64,000 bases of DNA from Lachnospiraceae bacterium (GCA_014804785.1 JAAUZD010000026.1:195964-259963), one strand, 5' to 3'; counted from the first letter of the stretch, positions 34,181 through 43,880 are shown. The notes: generated by a model not told the origin, from the letters alone. Made by a program: numbers and translations.

Positions 34181-34246
34181 TAGATATAGGCGTTTCAAAA
34201 GAGACATCTACGAAAAAAACACTCATATAAAGAGGAGGAGTTCGAA

Positions 34247-34522
34247 ATGAACAAAACAGAGTTAGTTGTAGCTATGGCAGAACAGGCCGAATTATCCAAG
34301 AAAGATGCAGAAAAGGCTTTAAAGGCTTTTATTGATGTTGTATCCGCGGAATTAAAGAAAGATGGAAAGGTTCAGCTGGTTGGTTTTGGTACTTTTGAAG
34401 TATCCAAGAGAGCAGCCAGAGAAGGCAGAAATCCTCAGACAGGAGAGGTAATGCCTATTGCAGCTTCTAAAGCACCTAAATTCAAAGCTGGTAAGGCTTT
34501 AAAGGATTTAGTAAACGAATAA
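34247..34522 (+). CDS. hup: HU-family DNA-binding protein
   Basis: This 91-residue protein is a typical HU. Helices MNKTELVVAMAEQAELSKKD and a C-terminal GKALKDLVNE surround the strand GFGTFEVSKRAAREGRNPQTGE (about 47-68), which forms the DNA-intercalating arm. It bends and compacts DNA as a dimer. It has its own promoter and an intrinsic terminator directly downstream. Its place before rqcP, yabP and yabQ matches the conserved Bacillus/Clostridia order. Confidence 0.97.
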   Translation: MNKTELVVAMAEQAELSKKDAEKALKAFIDVVSAELKKDGKVQLVGFGTFEVSKRAAREGRNPQTGEVMPIAASKAPKFKAGKALKDLVNE

Positions 34523-34538
34523 GATAAATTATCTTAGG

Positions 34539-34564
34539 AAGACCTGCATTGGCAGGTCTTTTTT
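34539..34564 (+). terminator. Intrinsic terminator of hup
   Basis: AAGACCTGC (34539-34547) and GCAGGTCTT (34552-34560) form a 9-bp stem with an ATTG loop, followed by a run of T. Confidence 0.92.
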
Positions 34565-34624
34565 CATCCGGTAAACCACGCAAAGCGGGGTGTCTGGTTC
34601 AGTAAGTCATGCGAAAGGATATAT

Positions 34625-34864
34625 ATGAGATTAGATAAATATTTAAAGGTTTCCCGCCTGATTAAAAGAAGAAGTGTTGCCAATGAAGCCTGTGATGCAG
34701 GAAGGGTACTTATTAATGATAAACCTGCAAAAGCTTCGGCAAATGTAAAAGAGGGAGATATTATAACGATTGCATTTGGAAATAAAGATGTCAGGGTCGA
34801 AGTATTGAATGTGCAGGAAACGGTCAGAAAGGAAGAAGCCAAGGAATTGTTCCGTTATTTATAA
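34625..34864 (+). CDS. rqcP: S4-domain RNA-binding protein RqcP (YabO)
   Basis: This 79-residue protein consists almost wholly of one S4 domain (MRLDKYLKVSRLIKRRSVAN, then GRVLINDKPAKASANVKEGD). RqcP binds the 50S subunit and helps RqcH add alanine tails to stalled nascent chains in ribosome quality control. The identity rests on size, the MRLDKYLKVSRL signature and the conserved position between hup and yabP. An AAAGGATATAT ribosome-binding region precedes the ATG. Confidence 0.9.
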   Translation: MRLDKYLKVSRLIKRRSVANEACDAGRVLINDKPAKASANVKEGDIITIAFGNKDVRVEVLNVQETVRKEEAKELFRYL

Positions 34865-34939
34865 TTTAAAAAAAATGATTCTATAACAGCAAGTCTCCTA
34901 ATATAATTTTTTAGAGAAGATTGTATCAGGAGACTTATT

Positions 34940-35230
34940 ATGGAAGAACTGACCAATGTAAATAAACGTGCGCATAAGCTGATACTGAATAATAGAAGGA
35001 GTTGTAATCTGACAGGAGTCAATGATGTTCTGTCCTTTGATGAGCATGAGATCATTCTGGAAACAGAACAGGGCATGCTGATGATCAAGGGAATGGAGCT
35101 GCATGTGAGCAGGCTTACCCTGGATAAGGGAGAGGTGGATGTTGACGGGAGGATTGACAGTCTTACTTATTCAGAGCAGTCCGGGATGAACGCTAAGGGA
35201 GAGTCTTTACTGTCCAGGCTGTTTAAGTAG
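34940..35230 (+). CDS. yabP: Sporulation protein YabP
   Basis: This 96-residue protein carries the YabP signature (LNNRRSCNLTGVNDVLSFDE at about 16-35 and LETEQGMLMIKGMELHVSRL at about 40-59). YabP and the adjacent YabQ are needed for cortex/coat formation in Bacillus. The order rqcP-yabP-yabQ-divIC is the same as in Bacillus subtilis. A CAGGAG ribosome binding site lies upstream of the ATG. Confidence 0.93.
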   Translation: MEELTNVNKRAHKLILNNRRSCNLTGVNDVLSFDEHEIILETEQGMLMIKGMELHVSRLTLDKGEVDVDGRIDSLTYSEQSGMNAKGESLLSRLFK

Positions 35231-35236
35231 GTGCCT

Positions 35237-35725
35237 ATGAGCCAGAATATTATAAATGAAGTGGTTTTTCTTCTGCATTCCTTCCTGCTGGGGATAGCAA
35301 TTACATTTGTGTATGATGGTTTCCTGATTTTGCGCAGATTGATTAGACACAGCCTCTTTTTGATTTCTGTGGAGGATATGATTTTTTGGATTGCCTGTGC
35401 CATTGGCGTGTTTTATATGCTTTATGAGGAAAACAACGGAATCCTGCGATGGTTTGCCGTGTTTGGCGCAACACTTGGAATGATAGCATATAAAAAGAGC
35501 ATCAGCCCATTGATTGTCAATATTTTGTCGGCAGTCATTAAACGTGTTTTTCATGTCCTGTTCTGCTTGATTAGATTTATACTAAAGCCAGTCAGGTTCC
35601 TTGGGAGAAAGCTGGGCATTGTATTTAAGATTTCTTCCAAAAAGGGAAGAAAAGTTGGTAAATCTATGAAAAACAAGTTGACGGGCAGAATGAAATTACT
35701 TAAAATGACATTATGTAAACACTAG
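35237..35725 (+). CDS. yabQ: Spore cortex biosynthesis protein YabQ
   Basis: This 162-residue membrane protein has three to four helices in its first 100 residues (VVFLLHSFLLGIAITFVYDG, then FWIACAIGVFYMLYEENNG). A strongly basic C-terminal tail (KKGRKVGKSMKNK) follows. It matches YabQ, a forespore/mother-cell membrane protein required for the spore cortex. The ATG at 35237 is six bases after the yabP stop; a GTG at 35231 abuts it. The two are co-transcribed and probably translationally coupled. Confidence 0.92.
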   Translation: MSQNIINEVVFLLHSFLLGIAITFVYDGFLILRRLIRHSLFLISVEDMIFWIACAIGVFYMLYEENNGILRWFAVFGATLGMIAYKKSISPLIVNILSAVIKRVFHVLFCLIRFILKPVRFLGRKLGIVFKISSKKGRKVGKSMKNKLTGRMKLLKMTLCKH

Positions 35726-35752
35726 CAGATTTGAAAGAATGAAGGTATTGTT

Positions 35753-36058
35753 ATGGCAAGGAAAGCTGCATACAGGAGAAAACAGCAGAACCGATTTGGA
35801 ATGTTTCTGGTTTCTCTGGTTGTACTCATGTTACTGATCGTGGTGGCTTTTAACAGCATAGGACTTGTGGCGAAGAAAGAGTCTTACCAGAAGAAGGAAG
35901 CGGCTCTGGAGGAGCAGATTGCAGCGGAACAGGAACGGGCGCAGGAAATAGAAGAATTTGAAAAATATACGCACACCAAAAAGTATGTAGAAGAGGTGGC
36001 AAGAGATAAACTCGGACTGGTATATGAAGGCGAGATCTTATTTGAAGATGAGAATTAA
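35753..36058 (+). CDS. divIC: Septum formation initiator DivIC (FtsB-like)
   Basis: This 101-residue protein has a basic N-terminus, one membrane helix (about 16-35) and a coiled coil (ESYQKKEAALEEQIAAEQER, about 42-61). The short conserved domain KKYVEEVARDKLGLVYEGE lies near the end. It is a bitopic divisome protein that pairs with FtsL outside the membrane and activates septal wall synthesis. A terminator follows directly after the stop codon. Confidence 0.92.
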   Translation: MARKAAYRRKQQNRFGMFLVSLVVLMLLIVVAFNSIGLVAKKESYQKKEAALEEQIAAEQERAQEIEEFEKYTHTKKYVEEVARDKLGLVYEGEILFEDEN

Positions 36059-36087
36059 AGCAGGCGGATGAATCCCCTGCTTTTTTT
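36057..36087 (+). terminator. Intrinsic terminator after divIC
   Basis: AAAGCAGG (36057-36064) and CCTGCTTT (36076-36083) form the stem, with a run of seven T from 36081. It separates vegetative divIC transcription from the spoIIE promoter. Confidence 0.85.
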
Positions 36088-36152
36088 GTCAAAATATTTT
36101 CTGTTTTTGGTACGCATTTCTGACAAAATGCGTACTGCTTACTGTGTATAAT
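36085..36152 (+). promoter_or_regulatory. Probable Spo0A-controlled spoIIE promoter with 21-bp spacing
   Basis: CTGACA (36120-36125) and a perfect TATAAT (36147-36152) are separated by 21 bp, the unusual spacing also known for B. subtilis spoIIE. A Spo0A-box-like TTTGTCAAAA (36085-36094) lies upstream, and an inverted one, TTTTGTCAG read on the minus strand, overlaps the -35. A perfect 10-bp inverted repeat GTACGCATTT / AAATGCGTAC (36110-36119 / 36126-36135) frames the -35. Confidence 0.7.
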
Positions 36153-36176
36153 AATCCTTTGCAGGAGGAAGCGGTT

Positions 36177-37382
36177 ATGAAAAAACAGATACTAGGCGAA
36201 AGAGAAGAATTTAACAGTATACTGCCGGAATATGGAAGAAGAAAACTGCTCACCTACGCAGATTCCATCAGGGAATTGGCAGACAGCTTCAGAGAAACGG
36301 AAAATAGCAGGGAAAACCTGACCGGGGAAGCCGGAACAGACAGAAGAGATTACATATGGCAGAAGCGCCTTAATGAAAATAAAAATCTGATGGTAGAGCA
36401 TCTTCAGGAAATGGCACAGATTATGACACAGCTTGCTGAAGAATCAAGGAAATGTGTACCTATGGGAGAGCGGCGCTTTAAGCAGATATCACATGCACTG
36501 CGCGAGGTGGACATCCAGCTTAGAAATCTGTATCTGATTGAAAATGAAGCAGGCCGCATGGAAGTGTCACTTACCATGAGAAATATAAAGAAAAACAATT
36601 TGTCTGCGGAAGAAATTGGTGATCTTCTTTCCGTTCTTTTAAATATGCGTCTTATAAGCGCTCAAGACAATGCCTTTTTTGTGGGGGCGGACTGGCAGAC
36701 CTTCTATTATGTGGAGGAGGCAAGATTCCATGTACTGACAGGAGTGGCAAGTGCAGTGAAGGAAACAGAAAAAATTTCAGGGGACAATTATACTTTTTTC
36801 CGTACGGAAGCGGGAAATCTTACTGCGGTGCTTTCGGACGGTATGGGCTCAGGTGAGAAAGCGTGCAGTGACAGCACTATGGTAGTAGAATTGATGCAGA
36901 AATTTCTGGAAGCGGGGTTTCAAATGGAAATGGCAATTCAGATGATCAACAGTGCACTGCTTACGGGGGAAGAAAATTCAAATATGTCTACACTCGATCT
37001 GTGCAGTATGGATTTGTACAGCGGGGAATGCCGGTTTGTAAAAGTGGGAAGCGCAAGTTCCTATATCAAACGTCAGCATCTAGTGGATAGAATTTCTTCA
37101 GGAAATCTTCCCCTTGGTATTTTCCAGAAGCCGGATATGGAAGCGGTGGGAAGAACCCTGATGGATGGAGATTATATCGTTATGGTGTCGGATGGGGTGC
37201 TGGACGCTCTTTCTCAGGGAATCGGAGAAGATATGCTCTCTGAGATTATCGGCAGTACAAACCTGGAGAATCCCGGTGAGATGGCAAATGCCATATTAAA
37301 TGTCTGCATTCACCAGTGCAGGGGGCGCATCCGGGACGATATGACCATTTTAGTGATAGGAATATGGAAAAAAGAGGATTGA
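36177..37382 (+). CDS. spoIIE: Stage II sporulation phosphatase SpoIIE, membrane-domain-free form
   Basis: This 401-residue protein ends in a PP2C/SpoIIE phosphatase domain with metal motifs LSDGMGSGEKA (about 222-232), VSDGVLDALSQG and DDMTILVIG. In B. subtilis SpoIIE dephosphorylates SpoIIAA-P to activate sigma-F in the forespore. Position between divIC and tilS-hpt-ftsH is the Bacillus order, supporting orthology. The classical protein is about 830 residues with ten membrane helices; none are seen here, and no upstream frame encodes them. GGAGGA lies 7 bases before the ATG at 36177. Confidence 0.9.
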   Translation: MKKQILGEREEFNSILPEYGRRKLLTYADSIRELADSFRETENSRENLTGEAGTDRRDYIWQKRLNENKNLMVEHLQEMAQIMTQLAEESRKCVPMGERRFKQISHALREVDIQLRNLYLIENEAGRMEVSLTMRNIKKNNLSAEEIGDLLSVLLNMRLISAQDNAFFVGADWQTFYYVEEARFHVLTGVASAVKETEKISGDNYTFFRTEAGNLTAVLSDGMGSGEKACSDSTMVVELMQKFLEAGFQMEMAIQMINSALLTGEENSNMSTLDLCSMDLYSGECRFVKVGSASSYIKRQHLVDRISSGNLPLGIFQKPDMEAVGRTLMDGDYIVMVSDGVLDALSQGIGEDMLSEIIGSTNLENPGEMANAILNVCIHQCRGRIRDDMTILVIGIWKKED

Positions 37383-37421
37383 CTCTTTCTTTTTCTTTTT
37401 ATTTCCGCTATATTATATAAT

Positions 37422-38873
37422 ATGATTAAAAAAGTACTGGAGTATGTCAAAAAGTATCAAATGATTGAATCAGGGGATACAATAGTGGCAGGAGTTTCAG
37501 GAGGCGCAGATTCTGTTTGCCTCCTTTTTATGCTGATAGAAATGCAGGAGCAAATCCCATTTTCTATAGAGGTAGTGCATGTCAATCACAAAGTCCGCGG
37601 GGATGCCGCAAAGGATGCCTGTTTTGTCAAGGAACTCTGTGCAGAGCGCGGGATAGCCTTTTATCTTGTGGAGGAGGATGTGAGGGAAAGGGCAAAGAAG
37701 CATGGCGTTTCCGAAGAGGAGGAAGGAAGAGCCGTCAGATATAGTGCATTTGAGAAGACGCTGGGGAATAAAAAGGGCAGAATCGCAGTTGCCCACAATA
37801 GCAATGACAGAGCGGAAACCATGCTTTTTCATCTGTTCCGGGGGACAGGGCTTACAGGGGCAAGTGGCATTCGGCCGGTTAATGGGAAAATCATCCGTCC
37901 ACTTTTAGGTTTAAGGAGAGACGAAATAGAAAAATGGCTGGATGCAAGGGGGATTTCCTTTTGTCAGGACAGCACGAATGCTCAGGATTTCTATACCAGA
38001 AATCGTATCCGGCACCATATATTGACTTATGCAGAGCAGGAAATCTGTCAAGGGGCAGTTGCCAATATGAGCCGGGCGGCAGATCAGCTGCTTAGCGCTG
38101 AGGAGTATATCGCAAGACAGACGAAAGCAGCTATGGAAAGATGTGTGCAGACGGCTGCGGACGAACCGGGGAGGGTCGTTATAAAGATACCGGAGCTATT
38201 AAAGGAGGATGCATATATCAGGGGACGTGTTCTGCTGGAAAGCGTGGCAGTGAGCGCAGAATGTAAAAAAGATATCACGGCGGCGCATATTCATAGTATG
38301 GAATCTCTTTTCCGGGGGGAGGGGAGTAAGGAAATCCACCTTCCTTATGGAATTACGGTTTATAAAAAATATGAATTGGGTATGATACAAAGGAAGGACA
38401 AAAAAGCAGGGCCGGATCTTGCAATACAGCAGAAAGAGGAATCTGAGATATCCATTCCTATACCCCTGCATACCGCAGACTATGTCTGCGAAGGAATTTC
38501 CAAACTTTTTTCCGTTAGGGTGCCGGGGCTTGGAATGGCGGAATTTACGGTGTTTCCACGGAAAGATTCACAAAATATTCCAGAAAAAACATATACGAAA
38601 TGGTTTGATTATGATAAAATAACCTCGTCTGTTATGTTTCGTACGAAGAGACCGGGAGATTATCTTACCATCAATCATCAGATGGGGCATAAGTCACTGC
38701 AGGATTATTTTGTAAATGAAAAGATTCCGAAGGAAGAGAGAAATCAGATTTATCTGTTGGCAGAAGGAAAACATGCCATGTGGATTCCGGGGTACCGGAT
38801 AAGCGAATATTATAAGATACATAAGGATACCCGGACGATTTTGCAGGTAAGCATTGTAGATGAGGAAGGATAA
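37422..38873 (+). CDS. tilS: tRNA(Ile)-lysidine synthase
   Basis: This 483-residue enzyme has the N-type ATP pyrophosphatase P-loop GVSGGADSVCLLF (about 24-36) and a C-terminal TilS domain containing FRTKRPGDYLTI and KIPKEERNQIYLLAEGKHAMWIPG-type sequence. It makes lysidine at the wobble position of tRNA-Ile with anticodon CAU, changing codon reading from AUG to AUA. The gene precedes hpt and ftsH as in many Firmicutes. A TATAAT-like sequence just before the start could be its own promoter. Confidence 0.95.
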   Translation: MIKKVLEYVKKYQMIESGDTIVAGVSGGADSVCLLFMLIEMQEQIPFSIEVVHVNHKVRGDAAKDACFVKELCAERGIAFYLVEEDVRERAKKHGVSEEEEGRAVRYSAFEKTLGNKKGRIAVAHNSNDRAETMLFHLFRGTGLTGASGIRPVNGKIIRPLLGLRRDEIEKWLDARGISFCQDSTNAQDFYTRNRIRHHILTYAEQEICQGAVANMSRAADQLLSAEEYIARQTKAAMERCVQTAADEPGRVVIKIPELLKEDAYIRGRVLLESVAVSAECKKDITAAHIHSMESLFRGEGSKEIHLPYGITVYKKYELGMIQRKDKKAGPDLAIQQKEESEISIPIPLHTADYVCEGISKLFSVRVPGLGMAEFTVFPRKDSQNIPEKTYTKWFDYDKITSSVMFRTKRPGDYLTINHQMGHKSLQDYFVNEKIPKEERNQIYLLAEGKHAMWIPGYRISEYYKIHKDTRTILQVSIVDEEG

Positions 38874-38930
38874 GTACAGAAGGCGGATACGAAAGGCGTG
38901 TCGGCCAGAAGAGAGAAAGGAGCAGGTAGT

Positions 38931-39455
38931 ATGGCTGAAAAAATCAGGGTACTGCTTTCGGAAGAGGAAGTAGATGCTAAAATCAAACAGATTGGTGAGC
39001 AGATTAGCAGAGATTATGCAGGTAAGCAGGTGCATTTAATCTGTGCGCTCAAGGGCGGGAGTTTTTTTATGTGTGAACTGGCGAAAAGAATCACTGTGCC
39101 GGTTTCTCTGGATTTTATGTCGGTTTCCAGCTATGGGAATGAGACCAAATCCAGTGGTGTAGTAAAAATTGTAAAGGATCTGGATGAACCAATTGCGGGA
39201 AAAGATGTTATCGTGATAGAGGACATTGTAGATTCAGGTCGTACCTTAAGTTATATGTTGAATATACTTAAGGAGAGAAAACCTGCAAGCATCAGACTCT
39301 GCACCTTGCTTGATAAGCCAGACCGCAGAGTTGTGGAGGTGCCTGTGGATTATACCGGTTTCCAGATTCCGGATGAGTTCGTAGTGGGATATGGACTGGA
39401 TTATGCGCAGAAGTACAGGAACCTTCCCTACATCGGGATAGTAGAATTTGAATAA
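38931..39455 (+). CDS. hpt: Hypoxanthine phosphoribosyltransferase
   Basis: This 174-residue enzyme has the PRPP motif [18 protein letters not shown] (about 95-112) with both acidic residues, plus the flexible loop [13 protein letters not shown] (about 69-81). It converts hypoxanthine (and guanine) plus PRPP to IMP/GMP in purine salvage. The ATG at 38931 follows AAAGGAG. It lies between tilS and ftsH, as is conserved. Confidence 0.95.
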   Translation: MAEKIRVLLSEEEVDAKIKQIGEQISRDYAGKQVHLICALKGGSFFMCELAKRITVPVSLDFMSVSSYGNETKSSGVVKIVKDLDEPIAGKDVIVIEDIVDSGRTLSYMLNILKERKPASIRLCTLLDKPDRRVVEVPVDYTGFQIPDEFVVGYGLDYAQKYRNLPYIGIVEFE

Positions 39456-39499
39456 GTAAAGGCGAGACCGGAAATATTCCGGCAGGTGAGGTAACAAGA

Positions 39500-41338
39500 T
39501 TGAACAAGAAAAATAGAGGATATAATATTTATTTTATACTCATATTATTGCTGTTGGCACTGCTGATTATTCCAAATCTATTGGATAATGGACAGGTGGA
39601 ATATACCAGAGGTGAATTGCTCCAGGATTTAGAGAATGGCAGTGTAGTAAAGGCAATTATCAGCCCCAGCCGGCAGACGCCTACAGGCGAGGTGGATTTT
39701 GTACTAAAAAGCGGGGCGGAGAGAACGCTGTATGTGACGGACGTATCCGAGATGGAGGAAGTACTGATTTCCTATGGCATTGACCCGGAGGTCAAAAAGG
39801 TGCAGGAAGAAAGCTGGTTTTTGACGAGCGTATTTCCTGTGTTGCTTGCGATTATTGTGATGGTCTTCTTTTTCGTAATCATGAACAGCCAGAATGCCGG
39901 CGGAAACAGTAAAATGATGAATTTTGGAAAAAGCCGGGCAAGGCTGTCCATGGGTGACGGGAAGATTACATTAAAAGATGTTGCCGGGTTGAAAGAAGAA
40001 AAAGAAGAACTGGAGGAAATCGTGGAATTCTTAAAAGATCCTGCCAAGTTTACCAAGGTCGGAGCCAGAATTCCCAAAGGTGTGCTGCTGGAAGGTGCAC
40101 CCGGTACCGGTAAGACTTTGCTTGCCAAGGCGATTGCGGGTGAAGCAGGGGTTCCTTTCTTTAGTATTTCCGGTTCTGATTTTGTGGAAATGTTCGTCGG
40201 TGTCGGCGCATCCCGAGTGCGTGATCTTTTTGAAGATGCAAAAAGACATGCACCCTGTATCGTGTTCATAGATGAAATCGATGCAGTGGCAAGGCGACGC
40301 GGTACCGGTATGGGAGGCGGTCATGATGAAAGAGAGCAGACGTTGAACCAGCTGCTCGTTGAGATGGATGGCTTTGGCGTAAACGAAGGAATTATTGTAC
40401 TTGCCGCTACGAACCGTGTAGATATCCTGGACCCTGCAATTCTCCGTCCCGGACGTTTCGACAGAAAGATCAGTGTCAACAGGCCGGACGTGGGTGGAAG
40501 AGAGGATATCCTTAAGGTGCATGCCAAAAATAAGCCGCTTGGTGAGGACGTAGATTTAAAGCAGATTGCCCAGACCACTGCAGGATTTACGGGAGCAGAT
40601 CTGGAGAATCTTTTAAATGAGGCGTCAATTGTAGCCGCGAAGACAAACAGAAGCTTTGTCATGCAGGAGGATATCAAGAAAGCCTTTATCAAAGTAGGTA
40701 TCGGCGCTGAGAAAAAGAGCCGTATCATTACAGAAAAAGAGAAAAAAATCACCGCTTACCATGAGGCAGGTCATGCCATCCTGTTTCATGTGCTGCCAGA
40801 TGTAGGACCTGTTTATACTGTGTCCATCATTCCTACGGGATTAGGAGCAGCAGGTTATACAATGCCCCTTCCTGAAAATGATGATATGTTCATCACAAAG
40901 GGAAAAATGCTTCAGGATATCATGGTCTCTTTAGGCGGAAGAATTGCGGAAGAGATTATTTTCAGCGATATTACAACAGGCGCTTCCAGCGATATCAAGA
41001 AAGCAACCAAGGCAGCGAGGGATATGGTGACAAGATACGGCATGTCAGAAAATATCGGTGTCATCAATTATAACAGTGATGATGATGAAGTATTTATTGG
41101 AAGGGATTTAGCCCATGCCAAGAGCCATAGTGAGCTGATATCGGGAGAAATCGATAAGGAAGTAAAGGGCATTATTGATGACTGCTATGGGAAAGCAAAA
41201 GCAATTATCTTAGAGCATACGGATATTCTCCACAAGTGTGCAGATCTTCTTCTTGAGAAAGAAAAGATTGGAAGAGAGGAATTTGAAGCCCTGTTTGAAC
41301 AGAAAGATACCTCTCCGGAAGCTTTCTTTCAAGGGTAA
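39500..41338 (+). CDS. ftsH: ATP-dependent membrane zinc protease FtsH
   Basis: This 612-residue protein has two membrane helices (about 9-26 and 112-131) around a short outer domain. An AAA+ module follows, with Walker A GAPGTGKT (about 201-208), Walker [10 protein letters not shown] and the SRH arginine region LRPGRFDRK. The M41 protease domain has the zinc motif HEAGH. It degrades misfolded membrane proteins and regulators. The start is TTG with GGTGAGG 10 bases upstream. It ends a cell-division/sporulation/tRNA block. Confidence 0.96.
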   Translation: MNKKNRGYNIYFILILLLLALLIIPNLLDNGQVEYTRGELLQDLENGSVVKAIISPSRQTPTGEVDFVLKSGAERTLYVTDVSEMEEVLISYGIDPEVKKVQEESWFLTSVFPVLLAIIVMVFFFVIMNSQNAGGNSKMMNFGKSRARLSMGDGKITLKDVAGLKEEKEELEEIVEFLKDPAKFTKVGARIPKGVLLEGAPGTGKTLLAKAIAGEAGVPFFSISGSDFVEMFVGVGASRVRDLFEDAKRHAPCIVFIDEIDAVARRRGTGMGGGHDEREQTLNQLLVEMDGFGVNEGIIVLAATNRVDILDPAILRPGRFDRKISVNRPDVGGREDILKVHAKNKPLGEDVDLKQIAQTTAGFTGADLENLLNEASIVAAKTNRSFVMQEDIKKAFIKVGIGAEKKSRIITEKEKKITAYHEAGHAILFHVLPDVGPVYTVSIIPTGLGAAGYTMPLPENDDMFITKGKMLQDIMVSLGGRIAEEIIFSDITTGASSDIKKATKAARDMVTRYGMSENIGVINYNSDDDEVFIGRDLAHAKSHSELISGEIDKEVKGIIDDCYGKAKAIILEHTDILHKCADLLLEKEKIGREEFEALFEQKDTSPEAFFQG

Positions 41339-41501
41339 TTGTCTAAAATGCACAAAAAAACAAGATAGAAATTGTAATATTTGTGAATCGTGAGTATTTA
41401 CGTAAAATGAGGGGTATGCTATTATACTACTTGTAACCCCCCCAATACATTATATAGTTTTTTGCTATACCCCATAAGAAAGAAATACCTTCTCTAAAAA
41501 G

Positions 41502-41527
41502 GACAGTAATTCGTTACTGTCTTTTTT
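41502..41527 (+). terminator. Intrinsic terminator before the GH13 gene
   Basis: GACAGTAA (41502-41509) and TTACTGTC (41514-41521) form the stem with a TTCG tetraloop, followed by TTTTTT. The 160 bases between ftsH and this hairpin hold only a loose GGGGTAT/ATACCCC inverted pair. Confidence 0.9.
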
Positions 41528-41621
41528 ACTGCCCAAGTGGTACAATGTATATTGATAATCTGTTGGGTATAGTATAATATATACATGTAATTGTATTTCA
41601 AGGAAACGGAGTTGACTATAT

Positions 41622-43751
41622 ATGGATTTTGATCGATTAATGAAAGCAGAGTATAACAGGCATTATATAGAAGGCATGCGGCCTGTTTTAGATAGAAAGT
41701 CATTATTCAGCGATACGACAGAGGATTACTTGTCTCCTTCTGAACCAAATCCTTATTCACAGATTACGATCAGGTTCCGGGCAGCGCTTAATAATGTTGA
41801 TAGGGTCTTTATGGTGAACCAGGGAACCCGGAATATTATGCACAAAGAAAGTCAGGATGATAATTTTGATTATTTTGCATGTGAGACAGAAGTAGAGGAC
41901 GCGGAATACGCATATCATTTTGAAGTCCAGATTGGCAAGATCACCTGCATTTACGATACAAGGGGAGTAGCAAAAGAAGCTTCGCCGGAATATGATTTCC
42001 GGGTCATTCCCGGATTCAAAACACCCCAGTGGGCAAAAGGTGCGGTCATGTATCAGATTTATGTGGACCGTTTTTATAATGGGGATCCATCTAATGATGT
42101 TCTCACGTCGGAATATGAATATATTGGCGACAAGACAGTGAAAGTTGATGACTGGAATAAGTACCCGGCAGTGATGGGTGTTCGTGAATTCTATGGCGGA
42201 GACTTACAAGGGGTGCTGGATAAGATGGACTATCTGCAGGGTCTGGGGATAGATGTAATCTATTTTAATCCGCTGTTTGTTTCGCCTTCAAATCATAAAT
42301 ATGATATTCAGGATTATGACTGCATAGATCCGCACATCGGGAAAATCGTCAGTGATGAAGGCGAACTGCTTAACCATGATCAGCATGAGAACCGGTTTGC
42401 CAGCAGATATATTGACAGGGTTACAAATAAGAAGAACCTGGATGCCAGCAATGAACTGTTTGCCAAAGTGGTCGAGGAAGCGCATAGAAGAGGCATGAGG
42501 GTTATACTGGACGGTGTGTTCAATCACTGCGGTTCTTTTAACAAATGGATGGACAGAGAAAGAATATATGAGAATGCGGAAGGGTATGAAAAGGGGGCAC
42601 ATATCAGTAAAGACAGCCCTTATTATAACTATTTCCAGTTTTATAATGATAATGCCTGGCCTTATAATACCAGTTATGATGGCTGGTGGGGGCATGATAC
42701 GCTTCCAAAGCTGAATTATGAAAAATCCCGGGAATTATTTGATTATATCATGCGGATTGCAGCGAAGTGGGTGTCTCCTCCGTATAATGCAGACGGATGG
42801 CGGCTGGATGTAGCTGCGGATTTAGGTCACAGTCCGGAGTTTAACCATTATTTCTGGAAAGAGTTCCGAAAGGCTGTAAGGCATGCAAATCCCAATGCGA
42901 TTGTCCTGGCGGAGCATTACGGTAATCCAAGGGACTGGCTGAACGGCGAGGAATGGGATACGGTAATGAACTATGATGCATTTATGGAGCCGGTAACATG
43001 GTTCCTGACGGGTATGCAGAAACATAGCGATGACTACAGAGGTGACTTGTATGGAAATGCAGACAGCTTTATGGGTGCTATGAGACATCACATGGCAAGC
43101 TTCACGACGCCGTCGCTTCAGATTGCAATGAATGAGCTTTCCAACCATGATCATTCCAGGTTCTTAACCAGAACCAACAAGAAGGTGGGAAGAACCAATA
43201 CACTGGGCGCCCATGCAGCGGATGAGGGAATTAATAAAGCTGTTATGCGGGAGGCGGTGGTCATTCAGATGACATGGCCGGGAGCGCCTACGATTTATTA
43301 CGGTGATGAAGCAGGCGTCTGCGGGTTTACGGATCCGGATAATAGAAGAACTTATCCATGGGGACACGAAGATCAGGAATTGATTCAATTCCACAGAGAA
43401 ATGATACGCATTCATAAAGAAAATCCTGAAATTCTCACCGGATCCCTTAAATTTATCGATCATGGCTATAATGTGCTGGGGTATGGCAGATTCAACCGGA
43501 AAGCGGCTGTTGTGGTGTTGATCAATAATAATGACCATGAAGTGACAAGGGAAGTGTCCGTTTGGCAGTTGGGGATTCCCAAGGAGAGCGTGCTTAAAAG
43601 CCTGATGCTTACCGGCGAAGAGGGATATTCTACGCAGTCTCATGAATATCCGGTGATATCAGGAAAGATTTGTATAACACTTGCGAAGACTTCAGCAATT
43701 GTGCTGAAATATGAAAAACGGGCGTCTAAAAATTTTCTTCTTTTTAAGTAA
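41622..43751 (+). CDS. Intracellular GH13 alpha-glucosidase (neopullulanase / cyclomaltodextrinase-like)
   Basis: This 709-residue protein has an N-terminal CBM34-like beta domain (about 1-130) and a GH13 barrel. Catalytic regions are visible: DGVFNHCG (region I), DGWRLDVAAD with the nucleophile Asp, VLAEHYGN with the acid Glu, and LSNHDHSR with the transition-state Asp. The MYQIYVDRFYNGD start and N-terminal domain are typical of neopullulanase/maltogenic amylase enzymes. No signal peptide is present, so it acts on imported maltodextrins, pullulan fragments or cyclodextrins. It is monocistronic. Confidence 0.88.
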   Translation: MDFDRLMKAEYNRHYIEGMRPVLDRKSLFSDTTEDYLSPSEPNPYSQITIRFRAALNNVDRVFMVNQGTRNIMHKESQDDNFDYFACETEVEDAEYAYHFEVQIGKITCIYDTRGVAKEASPEYDFRVIPGFKTPQWAKGAVMYQIYVDRFYNGDPSNDVLTSEYEYIGDKTVKVDDWNKYPAVMGVREFYGGDLQGVLDKMDYLQGLGIDVIYFNPLFVSPSNHKYDIQDYDCIDPHIGKIVSDEGELLNHDQHENRFASRYIDRVTNKKNLDASNELFAKVVEEAHRRGMRVILDGVFNHCGSFNKWMDRERIYENAEGYEKGAHISKDSPYYNYFQFYNDNAWPYNTSYDGWWGHDTLPKLNYEKSRELFDYIMRIAAKWVSPPYNADGWRLDVAADLGHSPEFNHYFWKEFRKAVRHANPNAIVLAEHYGNPRDWLNGEEWDTVMNYDAFMEPVTWFLTGMQKHSDDYRGDLYGNADSFMGAMRHHMASFTTPSLQIAMNELSNHDHSRFLTRTNKKVGRTNTLGAHAADEGINKAVMREAVVIQMTWPGAPTIYYGDEAGVCGFTDPDNRRTYPWGHEDQELIQFHREMIRIHKENPEILTGSLKFIDHGYNVLGYGRFNRKAAVVVLINNNDHEVTREVSVWQLGIPKESVLKSLMLTGEEGYSTQSHEYPVISGKICITLAKTSAIVLKYEKRASKNFLLFK

Positions 43752-43762
43752 ATACAAAATCG

Positions 43763-43803
43763 AAAATCCACTGGGCAAATTTTTAAACCTGGTGGATTTT
43801 TTT
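43763..43803 (+). terminator. Intrinsic terminator of the GH13 gene
   Basis: AAAATCCAC (43763-43771) pairs with GTGGATTTT (43792-43800), with extra inner GG/CC pairs, followed by TTT. Confidence 0.82.
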
Positions 43804-43880
43804 GCAAAAGGTTATACTCTACACTCTATAAGGTAAGGATGGCGCATGCAGGTCATAAGATAAAACTTTTTATAGAAAAA

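Noticed and set aside
41409-41476. GGGGTAT...ATACCCC inverted pair with a C-rich stretch between ftsH and the GH13 gene
   Set aside because: The pairing is short and the loop is long; no T-run follows and no known RNA fits, so it was not called as a feature.
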